A DNA stretch of 64,000 nt from an uncultured Massilia sp. (GCA_946481275.1 CAMLMV010000021.1:44186-108185), one strand, 5' to 3'. Positions 8,388 to 16,317 are shown, counted from the first letter of the stretch. The notes: a model not told the origin generated them from the sequence alone. A program made the numbers and translations.

Positions 8388-8726
8388 TTATTTGCGGCCC
8401 AGAATGACACCCAGCAGCAGGCCGACACCGGCCGCCACGGCCACGGTGCGCCATGGGTTGTCCTTCACGTAGACATCGGTTGCGCGCGCCAGTTCCTTGC
8501 TCTTGACGAGGGCTTGATCCTGGTACTTGCCGGCCTTGCCCAACGCCTGGTCGAGCAGTTCCATGCCGCGCTCGCGCAGTTCGTCGGCCTTGTTGCCGGT
8601 GAGGGAAGCGGCGGCGCTCAGCAGCGACTGTGCGTCCTTGACGAGCGATTTCATGTCGCCGGAAGCATTGTTCGCTGCGCCGTTCAGTTGGGAAGCGTTG
8701 GCGTTGGCGCGGATGGACTCTAACAT
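8388..8726 (-). CDS. DUF883 family protein (ElaB/YqjD-like)
   Basis: 112 residues. A long amphipathic helical region (KSLVKDAQSLLSAAASLTGNKADELRERG) is followed by the family-typical VYVKDNPWRTVAVAAGVGLLLGVILGRK, one C-terminal membrane helix. Known members tether ribosomes to the inner membrane in stationary phase. The start at 8726 is supported by AAGGAG eight bases before it. A 37-bp gap separates it from the ferritin-like gene upstream, and the holin-like gene follows at once. Confidence 0.9.
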   Translation of the reverse strand: MLESIRANANASQLNGAANNASGDMKSLVKDAQSLLSAAASLTGNKADELRERGMELLDQALGKAGKYQDQALVKSKELARATDVYVKDNPWRTVAVAAGVGLLLGVILGRK

Positions 8727-8763
8727 GGTGTACTCCTTGTTGTTGGTAGTGGTGGGTAAAGGT

Positions 8764-9300
8764 TCAGGCCAGCAGGTCACGCATGTCGTCGGCGTGCTCT
8801 TCCTCGGTGGCCAGGATCTCGGTCAGCATGATCTTGGTGGTCGGATCCTTGTCGCCGATGGCCTGGATCATCTGGCGGTAGGATTCGATCGCCACGCGCT
8901 CGGCGATGAGGTCGGCGCGGATCATGGCTTGCACGTCTTCCGAATCGTCGTACTCCGCGTGGCTGCGCTGGGTCAGCGTGGCCGGGTTGAAGTTCGGCGA
9001 ACCGTTCAGCTGGACGATGCGCTCGGCGATGCGGTCGGCGTGGTCCTGCTCCTGCTGCGCATGCTCGAGGAACTCGGCCTTGATGTGGCCCGTGTTCGGG
9101 CCGCTGACCGTGTAGTAGTGGCGCTTGTAGCGCAACACGCACAGCAGTTCCGTCGCCAGTGCGGCGTTGAGCATGGCGATGACGGCTTCGCGGTCGGCCG
9201 CGTAGCCCTCGGTCACGGCGCCGTCTTCGAGATTCGCGGCCGCGCGGCGGATTTCCGCGATGTCGAAGCCGTGCGCCAGGTTGGATGCGTTCTGTTCCAT
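8764..9300 (-). CDS. Ferritin-like / bacterioferritin-type protein
   Basis: 178 residues. A four-helix-bundle di-iron protein is suggested by ELLCVLRYKRHYYTVSGPN, then EFLEHAQQEQDHADRIAERI, and late ERVAIESYRQMIQ and ILATEEEHADDM. The repeated E...ExxH pattern provides ligands for two iron atoms. It probably stores iron or detoxifies peroxide in the cytoplasm during stress. The sequence is closer to the bacterioferritin/DPS-like group than to classical ferritin. It lies 49 bp after the OmpA/DUF4398 gene within the same minus-strand string. Confidence 0.85.
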   Translation of the reverse strand: MEQNASNLAHGFDIAEIRRAAANLEDGAVTEGYAADREAVIAMLNAALATELLCVLRYKRHYYTVSGPNTGHIKAEFLEHAQQEQDHADRIAERIVQLNGSPNFNPATLTQRSHAEYDDSEDVQAMIRADLIAERVAIESYRQMIQAIGDKDPTTKIMLTEILATEEEHADDMRDLLA

Positions 9301-9349
9301 GAAGCTTTCCTCTTTCAGTAAGTTTTAAATTCGGGCGCGGGGCCCTCGT

Positions 9350-10273
9350 TCAGCGCTGCGCCGCTCGCGGCGGGATGGGTGCGCCGGCGTTCGACAGCAC
9401 GATCTCCACGCGGCGGTTCAGCTGGCGGTTCGAGGCCGTGTCGTTCGACGCGACCGGGAACGCCTCGCCATAGCCGCGCATGCCGATGCGTTCGCGCGGC
9501 ACGCCGAGGCCGACGAGGGCCTGGGCCACGGACGCCGCGCGGCGCTCGGACAGGTCCTTGTTATGGGCCGCGGTGCCCGTGCTGTCGGTAAATCCTTCGA
9601 CCATGACCGTGCGGTCGGGGTTCTGCGTCATGATCTCGGCCAGTTTTTTCACGGTCGCCATGCCGTTCGCGTTCAGTTCCGCGCGGTCGGTGGCGAACAG
9701 CACGTCGCCAATGGTGACGACCATGCCGCGTTCCGTCTTCTGCGCATGCAGTTCGACGAGCAGCGCTTCCAGGCGCGATGCGCGCTCGGCCTGCTGGGCG
9801 GCCTGCTGCTGGGCGGCGGCGGCCTGCGCCTGCGCATCCTGCGCCTGCGCCTGGGCGGCGGCGGCCTGGGCCTGGGCGGCGGCGGCATCGCGCTTGGCGC
9901 GGTCGGCCTCGGCGGTGCGGGCTTCCAGCTGGACGCGGTCGCGTTCGCGGGCCGCATTGGCGACCTCGGCCTCGGCGGCCTTCGTCTTCGCCACTTCCTG
10001 GGCGGTGGCGATCTTCTGCTTGGCGATGTAGGCCAGGCGGTCGATCGTGTCCAGGCTTTCGCGCTGGGCAGCGGCCTGGTTGGCGCGGTCGAGCGCTTCG
10101 CCGGCCTGCTTGAATTCCATCTGCGCGTACGTCGCGACCTGCGGGTTGTTGTTCGCCGCGACGAAGTCGGCGCGCGCCTCGTCCAGCGTGGGCGTGGTGG
10201 TCGGGACGGTGCTGCAGCCGGCCAGTGCGACGGCGCCGGCAAATACCATGGCCTTCAGGAAATTCATTTTCAT
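9350..10273 (-). CDS. DUF4398-OmpA domain lipoprotein
   Basis: 307 residues. A lipoprotein signal (VALAGC) is followed by a DUF4398-type helical stretch (ARADFVAANNNPQVATYAQMEFKQAGEALDRA). A long Ala/Gln coiled coil runs from about residue 85 to 175. The OmpA-like peptidoglycan-binding domain contains VLFATDRAELN, VEGFTDSTGTAAHNKDLSERRA and NRQLNRRVEI. It probably spans from the outer membrane to peptidoglycan. The start at 10273 has GGAAG upstream. The preceding gene, 46 bp away, encodes a shorter DUF4398 lipoprotein, so the two probably work as a pair. Confidence 0.92.
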   Translation of the reverse strand: MKMNFLKAMVFAGAVALAGCSTVPTTTPTLDEARADFVAANNNPQVATYAQMEFKQAGEALDRANQAAAQRESLDTIDRLAYIAKQKIATAQEVAKTKAAEAEVANAARERDRVQLEARTAEADRAKRDAAAAQAQAAAAQAQAQDAQAQAAAAQQQAAQQAERASRLEALLVELHAQKTERGMVVTIGDVLFATDRAELNANGMATVKKLAEIMTQNPDRTVMVEGFTDSTGTAAHNKDLSERRAASVAQALVGLGVPRERIGMRGYGEAFPVASNDTASNRQLNRRVEIVLSNAGAPIPPRAAQR

Positions 10274-10319
10274 GATGCTTCCTTTCTGCGGTTCCTGTTA
10301 TTGGGCGTCAGTGTGAACG

Positions 10320-10712
10320 TCACTGCTGGTCGGAATTGGCGCGGTCGACTTCCTGGCGCAGCACGCGCAGGTCTTCGTTGAGCGCGTCGGCGGCGGCCGT
10401 CGCCTTGGCCGAATTGGCCTTGCTCTGCGCAAGCCTGGCGTCGGCCTGGGCCTGGACCGCGAGTTCGCGGGCCGTCTTGTAATCCTTGGCGGCGAGCGCC
10501 TGGTTGGCGCGCATCATCTTGTCGCGCGCGGCCGAGATCTCGGCCGGCGCCAGCTCGGGCGCGCCCGCCGTGACGGCGTTTTCGACGGCATTGTGCGAAA
10601 CCGCGACGGCAGCCGTGGCCGGGGTCTTTTCGGGGCTCGCGCAGGCGGCCAGCGAAAGCACCACGGCGGCTGCGCCGACCCGCATCAGCAGGTTCATCGA
10701 TTTCGTATCCAT
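10320..10712 (-). CDS. DUF4398-domain lipoprotein
   Basis: 130 residues with a lipoprotein signal (LSLAAC). The helical DUF4398 region contains APAEISAARDKMMRANQALAAKDYKTARELAVQAQADARLAQSKA, resembling a short TPR-like hairpin. It has no OmpA domain, unlike its downstream neighbour. It is first in a six-gene minus-strand string (10712 to 7602) with gaps of 15-50 bp. The operator at 10824 lies 111 bp before its start. Confidence 0.85.
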   Translation of the reverse strand: MDTKSMNLLMRVGAAAVVLSLAACASPEKTPATAAVAVSHNAVENAVTAGAPELAPAEISAARDKMMRANQALAAKDYKTARELAVQAQADARLAQSKANSAKATAAADALNEDLRVLRQEVDRANSDQQ

Positions 10713-10823
10713 CTTGCGACTCCTGGTTTAGATTGTGTTGGTAACGTTATAACCCTCACGCCGGACGAGATCGGTTCGCTGGCGCACATAGACACGGCCT
10801 TGCCCCTCCTGCGGCCGGGCTAC

Positions 10824-10839
10824 GGTGCGGCACCGCACA
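10824..10839 (+). promoter_or_regulatory. Putative operator, repeat site 3
   Basis: GGTGCG-GCAC-CGCACA. It lies between the divergent DUF4398 gene (start 10712) and the AsmA gene (start 10898), 58 bp before the latter. Confidence 0.55.
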
Positions 10840-10897
10840 TTGACGCCCGGACCTTTACGTTAATCTGCGATCAACCCATCCCACCAGAAGGAAGGCC

Positions 10898-12958
10898 ATG
10901 ACAACCCAGCCCACCCAACAGCCCAGGCAGGGCGCGCGCATGTCGCGTCCGGTGAAGATTACGCTCGGCATCGTCGGCGTGCTGGTGGCGATTCCCGTCA
11001 TCGCCATCATCATCCTCCTCACGTTCGACTGGAACCGCGCCAAGCCCTGGCTCAACGACAAGGTCAGCGACGCGATCGAGCGCCCGTTCGCCATCCGCGG
11101 CAATCTCGCCGTGCATTGGGAGCAGCCGTCGAAAAGCATACCGAAAGGCCAGCGTACGTGGCGCGACTACATCCCGTGGCCGCATTTGTACGCGGACGAC
11201 GTCCACGTGGGCAACCCGGCAGGCCTGCCCCAGCGCGACATGGCGAGCGTGCGCCAGTTCTCGTTCTCGCTCGATCCGTTCGCCCTGCTGGGCCACCGCA
11301 TCCACGTGCCCGTGCTGCGCTTCGACGGCCCGCAGGCCGAGCTGCTGCGTGTGGACGCCACACACTACAACTGGGTCTACAAGCGCGAGGAAAAGAAATC
11401 GAAGTGGACCCTCGACCTGGAACGCGTCGTGCTGAACAAGGGCACGGTGCACGTGATCGACGCCGTCACCAAGGCCGACGTCACGGCCGACATCGACACG
11501 ATCGCGAACGACCCGAACTATGGCATCGCGTTCAGGCTGCGCGGCGAGTACAACGGCGCGCCGGTGGGCGGCGGCGGCAAGACCGGTTCCGTGCTGTCGC
11601 TGCGCGACCAGGACGAACCGTTCCCCGTCCAGGCCGACGTCCACTCGGCCAATACGCGTGTCGCCGTCGAGGGGACGGTCACGCGCCCCGCCCACCTCGC
11701 GGGCATCGATGTGAAACTGACGCTGGCGGCGCCATCGATGGCGCGGCTGTATCCGTTCACGGGCGTGCTGCTGCCCGAGACGCCCGCGTTCTCGACCCAG
11801 GGCCACCTGACCGGGGAACTGGGCGAGAACAGGAGCCGCTGGGTGTACGACAAGTTCAAGGGCAAGGTCGGCCAGTCCGACATCGCGGGCCGCCTCGAAT
11901 TCGCGACCGGCAAGCCGCGCAACAAGCTCACCGGCAACGTCGTGTCGCACCAGCTGCGCTTCGCCGACCTCGGCCCGCTGATCGGCGCCGATTCCAACGC
12001 GAGCAAGCGCGCGCGCGGCGTCGAGGCCGTGCAGCCGGAGAACAAGGCCCTCCCCGTCGAGAAATTCCATACGGAGCGCTGGAAAGTGCTGGACGCCGAC
12101 GTGCGCTTCACGGCCGACCGCATCGTCAAGGACAAGGACCTGCCCATCAGCAAGCTGCAAAGCCATGTCGTGATGAACGACGGCGTGCTGACCCTGGAGC
12201 CGCTGAATTTCGTCATGGCGGGTGGCAACGTCAATTCGAACATCAAGCTCGACGGCAGCAACTCCAACAGCCCGATCAAGGCGACAGCCGACGTCAAGGC
12301 GCGCGACATCCATATCAAGGAATTGTTCCCGCAAATCGAAAAGATGCAGGCGACCGTGGGCTCGATCTATGGCGAAGCGAAGCTCACGGCGACGGGCGAT
12401 TCCGTCGGCGCGATGCTGGCCGATGCGAACGGCGAAGTGAAGGGTCTCGTCAGCCAGGGCGTCGTCAGCAAGCTGCTGCTCGAGGAAGCCGGCCTGAACG
12501 TCGGCAACATCATCATCACGAAACTGTTTGGCGACAAGGAGGTCAAGTTGAACTGCCTCGCCGCCGACCTCGGCGTGACGGATGGCGTGGCGCGCACGCG
12601 CACGTTCGTACTCGACACGGAAGAAGCGATCGTCGATATCAATGGCTGGGTGAACATGTCGACCGAGCAGATGGACTTGCGCATCAAGCCCGAGACGAAG
12701 GGGCTGCGCCTGTTCACCCTGCGCACGCCGTTCTACGTGCGCGGCACGTTCAAGGATCCGGACCTGTCGCTCGACAAGAAAGTGCTCGCGCTGAAAGGCG
12801 GCGCGGCGGCCGCGCTGGCCGTCGTCGCGGCACCGGCCGCCGCCCTGCTTCCGCTGATCAACACGGGACCGGGCAAGGACAGCCCGTGCAACGCGCTGCT
12901 GGCCAGAGCGGGCGCGAAACCTGTTGCGCCGCCGCCCGGAAAAAGCGCCAAGCGTTGA
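10898..12958 (+). CDS. AsmA family protein
   Basis: 686 residues. An N-terminal transmembrane anchor (VKITLGIVGVLVAIPVIAIIILLTF) is followed by DWNRAKPWLNDKVSDAIERPFAIRG, the typical AsmA opening. A long beta-rich periplasmic region ends in VDINGWVNMSTEQMDLRIKPETKGL, the conserved AsmA C-terminal motif. AsmA-like proteins act in outer-membrane biogenesis and probably bridge the periplasm for phospholipid transport. The start has AAGGAAGG two bases upstream of the ATG. It is divergent from the DUF4398 gene with a shared operator. Confidence 0.92.
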   Translation: MTTQPTQQPRQGARMSRPVKITLGIVGVLVAIPVIAIIILLTFDWNRAKPWLNDKVSDAIERPFAIRGNLAVHWEQPSKSIPKGQRTWRDYIPWPHLYADDVHVGNPAGLPQRDMASVRQFSFSLDPFALLGHRIHVPVLRFDGPQAELLRVDATHYNWVYKREEKKSKWTLDLERVVLNKGTVHVIDAVTKADVTADIDTIANDPNYGIAFRLRGEYNGAPVGGGGKTGSVLSLRDQDEPFPVQADVHSANTRVAVEGTVTRPAHLAGIDVKLTLAAPSMARLYPFTGVLLPETPAFSTQGHLTGELGENRSRWVYDKFKGKVGQSDIAGRLEFATGKPRNKLTGNVVSHQLRFADLGPLIGADSNASKRARGVEAVQPENKALPVEKFHTERWKVLDADVRFTADRIVKDKDLPISKLQSHVVMNDGVLTLEPLNFVMAGGNVNSNIKLDGSNSNSPIKATADVKARDIHIKELFPQIEKMQATVGSIYGEAKLTATGDSVGAMLADANGEVKGLVSQGVVSKLLLEEAGLNVGNIIITKLFGDKEVKLNCLAADLGVTDGVARTRTFVLDTEEAIVDINGWVNMSTEQMDLRIKPETKGLRLFTLRTPFYVRGTFKDPDLSLDKKVLALKGGAAAALAVVAAPAAALLPLINTGPGKDSPCNALLARAGAKPVAPPPGKSAKR

Positions 12959-12974
12959 GGCCGGCATGACACAG

Positions 12975-12990
12975 TGTTATTTGTCGTACA
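12975..12990 (+). promoter_or_regulatory. Putative operator, repeat site 4 (one arm weak)
   Basis: TGTTAT-TTGT-CGTACA. The right arm fits fully and the left arm only in its first three bases. It ends 93 bp before the BON gene start, close to the distances of sites 1 and 5. Confidence 0.35.
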
Positions 12991-13083
12991 GACCGCTATG
13001 CGAAGGGGATTTATTCTGGAGTCATGGTAAGGCCGGCGCCGTTCCCGAACGGCAGGCCGGCATCGCGAGGAAGCGCAGAAGGC

Positions 13084-13416
13084 ATGAAACGATTTGGCAT
13101 AGGCAAGACCCCGGCGGCGTCGGCTGCAATGACCCTGTTGGCGGCCCTGACCCTCGGCCCGATCACGGGATGCGCGACGGACAGCCCCGCGGCTGTCGTA
13201 GGGCAAACCGATGACGCCGGCATCACGGCCGGCGTGAAGGCCGCCCTCCTCGGCGATGCCAGCCTGAAGATAGGCGAGATCGACGTCGACACGGACCAGG
13301 GGGTCGTCCGGCTGAGCGGATTCGTGAGTTCCGCGGACGACGTGGCGGCGGCCGCCGCGGCCGCGCGCACCGTGAGGGGCGTCAGATCGGTCAGGAATGA
13401 GCTGCGCCTGAAGTGA
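13084..13416 (+). CDS. BON-domain lipoprotein
   Basis: 110 residues from the preferred ATG at 13084. An in-frame ATG at 13024 would add 20 non-signal residues and is less likely. The lipoprotein signal ends PITGC. One BON domain follows: DDAGITAGVKAALLGDASL, VDTDQGVVRLSGFV, then VRGVRSVRNELRLK. It is a relative of the BON protein at 5321. It is followed after 28 bp by a small glycine-zipper gene on the same strand, so a two-gene unit is likely. Expected location is the periplasmic face of an envelope membrane. Confidence 0.87.
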   Translation: MKRFGIGKTPAASAAMTLLAALTLGPITGCATDSPAAVVGQTDDAGITAGVKAALLGDASLKIGEIDVDTDQGVVRLSGFVSSADDVAAAAAAARTVRGVRSVRNELRLK

Positions 13417-13444
13417 GTATGTAACCCACCTTAAGGAGATCAAC

Positions 13445-13666
13445 ATGAAGACCATCAAGCACATCATCGCGACCGCAACGCTGGCAACCGTGGCCCTGGG
13501 CCTGACCGGCTGCGCCGGCATGTCGAAGCAGGACCGTAACACCGCCATCGGCGCCGGCGCCGGCGCAGTGGTCGGCGGCGCACTGACGGGCGGCAGCGCA
13601 GTCGGTACCGTCGGTGGCGCAGCCGTGGGCGGCGTGATCGGCAACCAGGTGAAGACAACGCACTGA
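13445..13666 (+). CDS. OsmB-like glycine-zipper lipoprotein
   Basis: 73 residues. The lipoprotein signal ends GLTGC (Cys about 23), then comes AGMSKQDRNTAIGAGAGAVVGGAL. A compact glycine zipper runs to a GNQVKTTH terminus, like the osmotically induced lipoprotein OsmB. A clear AAGGAG lies six bases before the ATG. A hairpin terminator follows at 13688. Confidence 0.88.
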   Translation: MKTIKHIIATATLATVALGLTGCAGMSKQDRNTAIGAGAGAVVGGALTGGSAVGTVGGAAVGGVIGNQVKTTH

Positions 13667-13687
13667 TCGCGTCTCGCACCAGATCGG

Positions 13688-13715
13688 AAATGCCCCGCTT
13701 GCCGGGGCATTTTCC
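13688..13715. terminator. Terminator between convergent genes
   Basis: AAATGCCCCG and CGGGGCATTT form a ten-base stem around a five-base loop, flanked by A and T bases, so it may act for both the glycine-zipper gene and the Crp/Fnr gene. Confidence 0.75.
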
Positions 13716-13731
13716 TTTGGATCGGCGAGGA

Positions 13732-14463
13732 TCAGACCGGCACGGGTGCGCCGACGCCGGCACCCGCTTCGCGCACGATCTCGTAGCAGGTGCACGCGGC
13801 CGCGGCGAGGCCTTCCGGATCGAGGATCTCGATATTGCCGCGGCTGTAGTTGATGAGCCCCTGCTGCTGCAACGCACTGGCGGCCTTGGTGACGCCCACG
13901 CGGCGCACGCCCAGCGCGTGGGCGAGAAATTCGTGGGTCAGGTGGAATTTGTCGGATTGCAGGCGGTCGCGCGTGACGAGCAGCGAGCGCGCGAGCCGTG
14001 CTTCCAGTACGTGATAGCGGCTGCAGACGGCGATCTGGATGGCCTGGGCCAGCAGCGCATCCGTGTAGCGGTACAGCACGCGCTGCAGGGCCGGGTTGCG
14101 GGCGAATTCCATGCGCAGGCGGTCGGCGTCGATGCGGCTGGCGCTGCCCGCGCGCTGCACGACGGCGCGCACCTGCGTCGTGTCATGGCCGAGCGCGACG
14201 GTGGCGCCCAGCATGCCCTCGCGGCCCACGAGGCCCACTTCGAGCGTCATGCGGCCTTCGGCGACGGCCATCAGCGAAATCAGGCAGTCGTGCGGAAAAT
14301 AGATGTGGCGGATGACGTCGCCCGGCTCGCACAACACGGCGCCCACGTCCACCTTGACCTGCTCGAGCGCCGGCAGCATCCGTGCCAGCTCCTGCGGCGG
14401 GAGCGCGGCCAGCAGCAGATTGGCATTATGCTCGGCGACCACAGGTGGAGCGGCTGAATTCAT
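13732..14463 (-). CDS. Crp/Fnr family transcriptional regulator
   Basis: 243 residues from the ATG at 14463, chosen because GAGGG lies just upstream. Longer starts at 14487 and 14544 have no ribosome site. The N-terminal cyclic-nucleotide-binding-like barrel contains VLCEPGDVIRHIYFPHDCLISL and VGREGMLGA. The C-terminal winged helix contains LTHEFLAHALGVRRVGVTKAASALQQQGLINYSRGNIEILD. There is no FNR-type cysteine cluster, and I do not see the CRP cAMP-contact motif, so the signal is unknown. It sits inside the envelope-stress cluster and is divergent from a gene carrying one of the seven repeat operators, which makes it a candidate regulator of them. Confidence 0.9.
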   Translation of the reverse strand: MNSAAPPVVAEHNANLLLAALPPQELARMLPALEQVKVDVGAVLCEPGDVIRHIYFPHDCLISLMAVAEGRMTLEVGLVGREGMLGATVALGHDTTQVRAVVQRAGSASRIDADRLRMEFARNPALQRVLYRYTDALLAQAIQIAVCSRYHVLEARLARSLLVTRDRLQSDKFHLTHEFLAHALGVRRVGVTKAASALQQQGLINYSRGNIEILDPEGLAAAACTCYEIVREAGAGVGAPVPV

Positions 14464-14580
14464 CGGACCCTCGCGGTTGGACTTCATCGGTTCACACGTT
14501 CGGGAGATTGGATATTTACACTGCCCGGAAACATTTGCTGACAACTTTCAGTCAGCGTACCGGCCACGCCAGGGCAAGTA

Positions 14581-14596
14581 TGTACGGTGACGCACG
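14581..14596 (+). promoter_or_regulatory. Putative operator, repeat site 5
   Basis: TGTACG-GTGA-CGCACG. It lies between the divergent Crp/Fnr gene (start 14463) and the glycine-zipper gene (start 14689), ending 92 bp before the latter. Confidence 0.5.
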
Positions 14597-14688
14597 GAAC
14601 GGGGTGTTGTTGCCAGGGACAATGGAAACGTACCGGACTCGAGGCTCGCGACACCACCTCGTCCCCACCGACACCGGAAAGGAAAGCC

Positions 14689-15513
14689 ATGGACACGCAT
14701 CATCCCACCCCGCCCGCACGGGCCAGGCAACACCCCCTCCTGATCGCCGCCGCGATTGCGGTCATCCTGTTCTGCGCCATCGGCACGGCGGCCATCATGG
14801 GCTGGCTGCCGTCGTCGACCGGCGGCAACCGCGGCCAGTTGAGCGACGCCGACCGCGCGGCCCTGTCGGCCGGCCTGCAACCGCCGGTCCAGCCGGGCTA
14901 TGTGGCGCCAGCCGCACCGCTGGCCAGCCAGCCGCAGGCCGCTTATCCGGTGCAAACGCCGGTGCAGCCCACCTACCCTGCTCCGGCCGGCGCGCAGACC
15001 TACGCCGCACCGAACACGGCATACGGCTACGGCGGCAGCCAGGGTTCGACCAGCGCCGGCGCCGGTTACGCGCCCGCCCCGGCCCCTGCTCCGCAATACG
15101 CGCCGGCCGAGCGCGCCCCGGCGCCGAAGGTCACGCATAAATCGACGAAGGTGGCATCCAACGACGCCGGCAGCAACTGGTGCAACAACTGCGGCAACAT
15201 CGAGTCGATCCGCCAGATCAAGACGCGCGCCCAGGGCAGCGGCGTCGGCGCGGCCGGTGGCGCCATCCTCGGCGGGTTGCTGGGCAACCAGGTCGGCAGC
15301 GGCCACGGCCGGCAACTGGCCACGGTCGCCGGCGCGGTCGGCGGTGCCGTCGTGGGCAACCAGGTCGAAGGCAACATGAAGGCCGACATCAGCTACGAGA
15401 TCCGGGTCCGCCTCGACGACGGCACGCTGCGCACGTTCCACCAGCACAGCGCGCCGCCGTGGCGCACGGGCGACCGCGTGCGCATCGTGAAAGGTTCGCT
15501 GCGTTCGGCCTGA
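14689..15513 (+). CDS. Membrane-anchored glycine-zipper 2TM-domain protein
   Basis: 274 residues. An N-terminal transmembrane helix (PLLIAAAIAVILFCAIGTAAIMGWL) replaces the lipoprotein signal of its paralogue at 6455. A Pro/Ala/Gln/Tyr-rich spacer follows (about residues 55-150), then a CNNC motif. The glycine zipper (GAAGGAILGGLLGNQVGSG, then LATVAGAVGGAVVGNQVEG) and a VRLDDGTLRTF...RVRIVKGSLR tail complete it. GGAAAGGAAAG precedes the ATG. It probably anchors the inner membrane and packs in it through the zipper. A strong terminator follows. Confidence 0.85.
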   Translation: MDTHHPTPPARARQHPLLIAAAIAVILFCAIGTAAIMGWLPSSTGGNRGQLSDADRAALSAGLQPPVQPGYVAPAAPLASQPQAAYPVQTPVQPTYPAPAGAQTYAAPNTAYGYGGSQGSTSAGAGYAPAPAPAPQYAPAERAPAPKVTHKSTKVASNDAGSNWCNNCGNIESIRQIKTRAQGSGVGAAGGAILGGLLGNQVGSGHGRQLATVAGAVGGAVVGNQVEGNMKADISYEIRVRLDDGTLRTFHQHSAPPWRTGDRVRIVKGSLRSA

Positions 15514-15534
15514 GGGAACGCGTATGAACCGGCC

Positions 15535-15563
15535 AACCGGGGCTTCGGCCCCGGTTTTTTTTT
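15535..15563 (+). terminator. Rho-independent terminator
   Basis: AACCGGGGC-TTCG-GCCCCGGTT followed by seven or more T. Confidence 0.9.
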
Positions 15564-15644
15564 GTCCAGCCGCGTGCTATGTTGGAGACGGGTGCGTTGC
15601 GTTTGCACCTTGCACGATCGCTCACTAAGTTTTCTTTTTCGCAA

Positions 15645-15660
15645 TGTGCGCTAGCGCACT
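15645..15660 (+). promoter_or_regulatory. Putative operator, repeat site 6
   Basis: TGTGCG-CTAG-CGCACT contains the same 14-bp palindrome as the site before the ompA-family gene. It ends 69 bp before the start at 15730. Confidence 0.55.
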
Positions 15661-15729
15661 GATAGGTTTGCCTGCGCACATCAGTATCGGCTTCATACGG
15701 CAGAGATCACTCAAGCGAAAGGACGCGAC

Positions 15730-15972
15730 ATGAACAGTCTGGCATGGATCGGCATCATTCTCTGGGGACTTCTCTTGACGGGCTTCGGCCTCGCCAGCAC
15801 GGGGCCCGCACCGCAGGCCACGGCGGGCGAGATGGCGGCCCAGGACGTCTTTTTCCTGATCACGGGCGGTCTTCTGACGTGCCTGATCGGCTTCCTCGGC
15901 CTGATGGGTTTCATGGGCTGGATTCCCGGGTTGCACAAGGAACAAAAAAGCGCGATGAATGCGCGCCTCTAG
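15730..15972 (+). CDS. Small two-helix membrane protein
   Basis: 80 residues with two hydrophobic segments (AWIGIILWGLLLTGFGLAS and DVFFLITGGLLTCLIGFLGLMGFMGWI) joined by a short polar loop and ending in HKEQKSAMNARL. No family is recognised. Coding is supported by GC-rich third positions, an AAGGAC-type ribosome site and an upstream copy of the repeat operator. Likely an inner-membrane stress protein; that role is inference. Confidence 0.65.
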   Translation: MNSLAWIGIILWGLLLTGFGLASTGPAPQATAGEMAAQDVFFLITGGLLTCLIGFLGLMGFMGWIPGLHKEQKSAMNARL

Positions 15973-15990
15973 TAATCGTCGCGAGCGGCG

Positions 15991-16052
15991 GCAGGTTTGG
16001 TTGAGAAGCGCAGCTGTACGATAGTACAGCGAGCATCGGAGACCAAACCTGC
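15991..16052 (+). other. Nested inverted-repeat structure
   Basis: GCAGGTTTGGT (15991-16001) pairs with ACCAAACCTGC (16042-16052). Inside it GCTGTAC (16013-16019) pairs with GTACAGC (16024-16030) around GATA. There is no T run after it, so it is not an ordinary terminator. It lies between two small-membrane-protein genes. Confidence 0.6.
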
Positions 16053-16083
16053 AACGCGCAGCAGGTTAATAGATGTGCGCTAA

Positions 16084-16099
16084 TGTACGGCATCGTACG
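16084..16099 (+). promoter_or_regulatory. Putative operator, repeat site 7
   Basis: TGTACG-GCAT-CGTACG. It ends 71 bp before the start of the lmo0937-type gene. Confidence 0.5.
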
Positions 16100-16170
16100 G
16101 AGTGTGGAGCTTGTTCGTTCGATACTGGATTCACGGCACAGCAACGCCGGTCAACCATGAGGACACTATC

Positions 16171-16317
16171 ATGCTCTATACAATTGCCGTCATTCTTATC
16201 ATTCTGTGGCTGCTCGGTCTGGTAACCTCCTATACCGTGGGCGGTTTCATCCACATCCTGCTGGTCGTCGCCGTCATCATGATCCTGGTGCGCCTGATCA
16301 GTGGCCGAGGCATATAG
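16171..16317 (+). CDS. lmo0937-type small membrane protein (DUF5670)
   Basis: 48 residues, almost entirely two hydrophobic helices: MLYTIAVILIILWLLGLV, then YTVGGFIHILLVVAVIMILVRLI. This is the standard form of the lmo0937/DUF5670 family, widespread in stressed or biofilm-forming bacteria and without an assigned function. The start at 16171 follows GAGGA by eight bases. A longer frame upstream has no membrane-protein character. Confidence 0.85.
   Translation: MLYTIAVILIILWLLGLVTSYTVGGFIHILLVVAVIMILVRLISGRGI

Noticed and set aside
10871..12967. Minus-strand open frame of about 700 codons opposite the AsmA gene
   Set aside because: Antisense frame arising from high GC. No recognisable domain, whereas AsmA motifs are clear on the plus strand.
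16013..16030. Inner palindrome CTGTAC-GATA-GTACAG as an eighth regulon site
   Set aside because: Arm sequence and spacing differ from the 16-bp repeat, and it is better explained as part of the nested hairpin.
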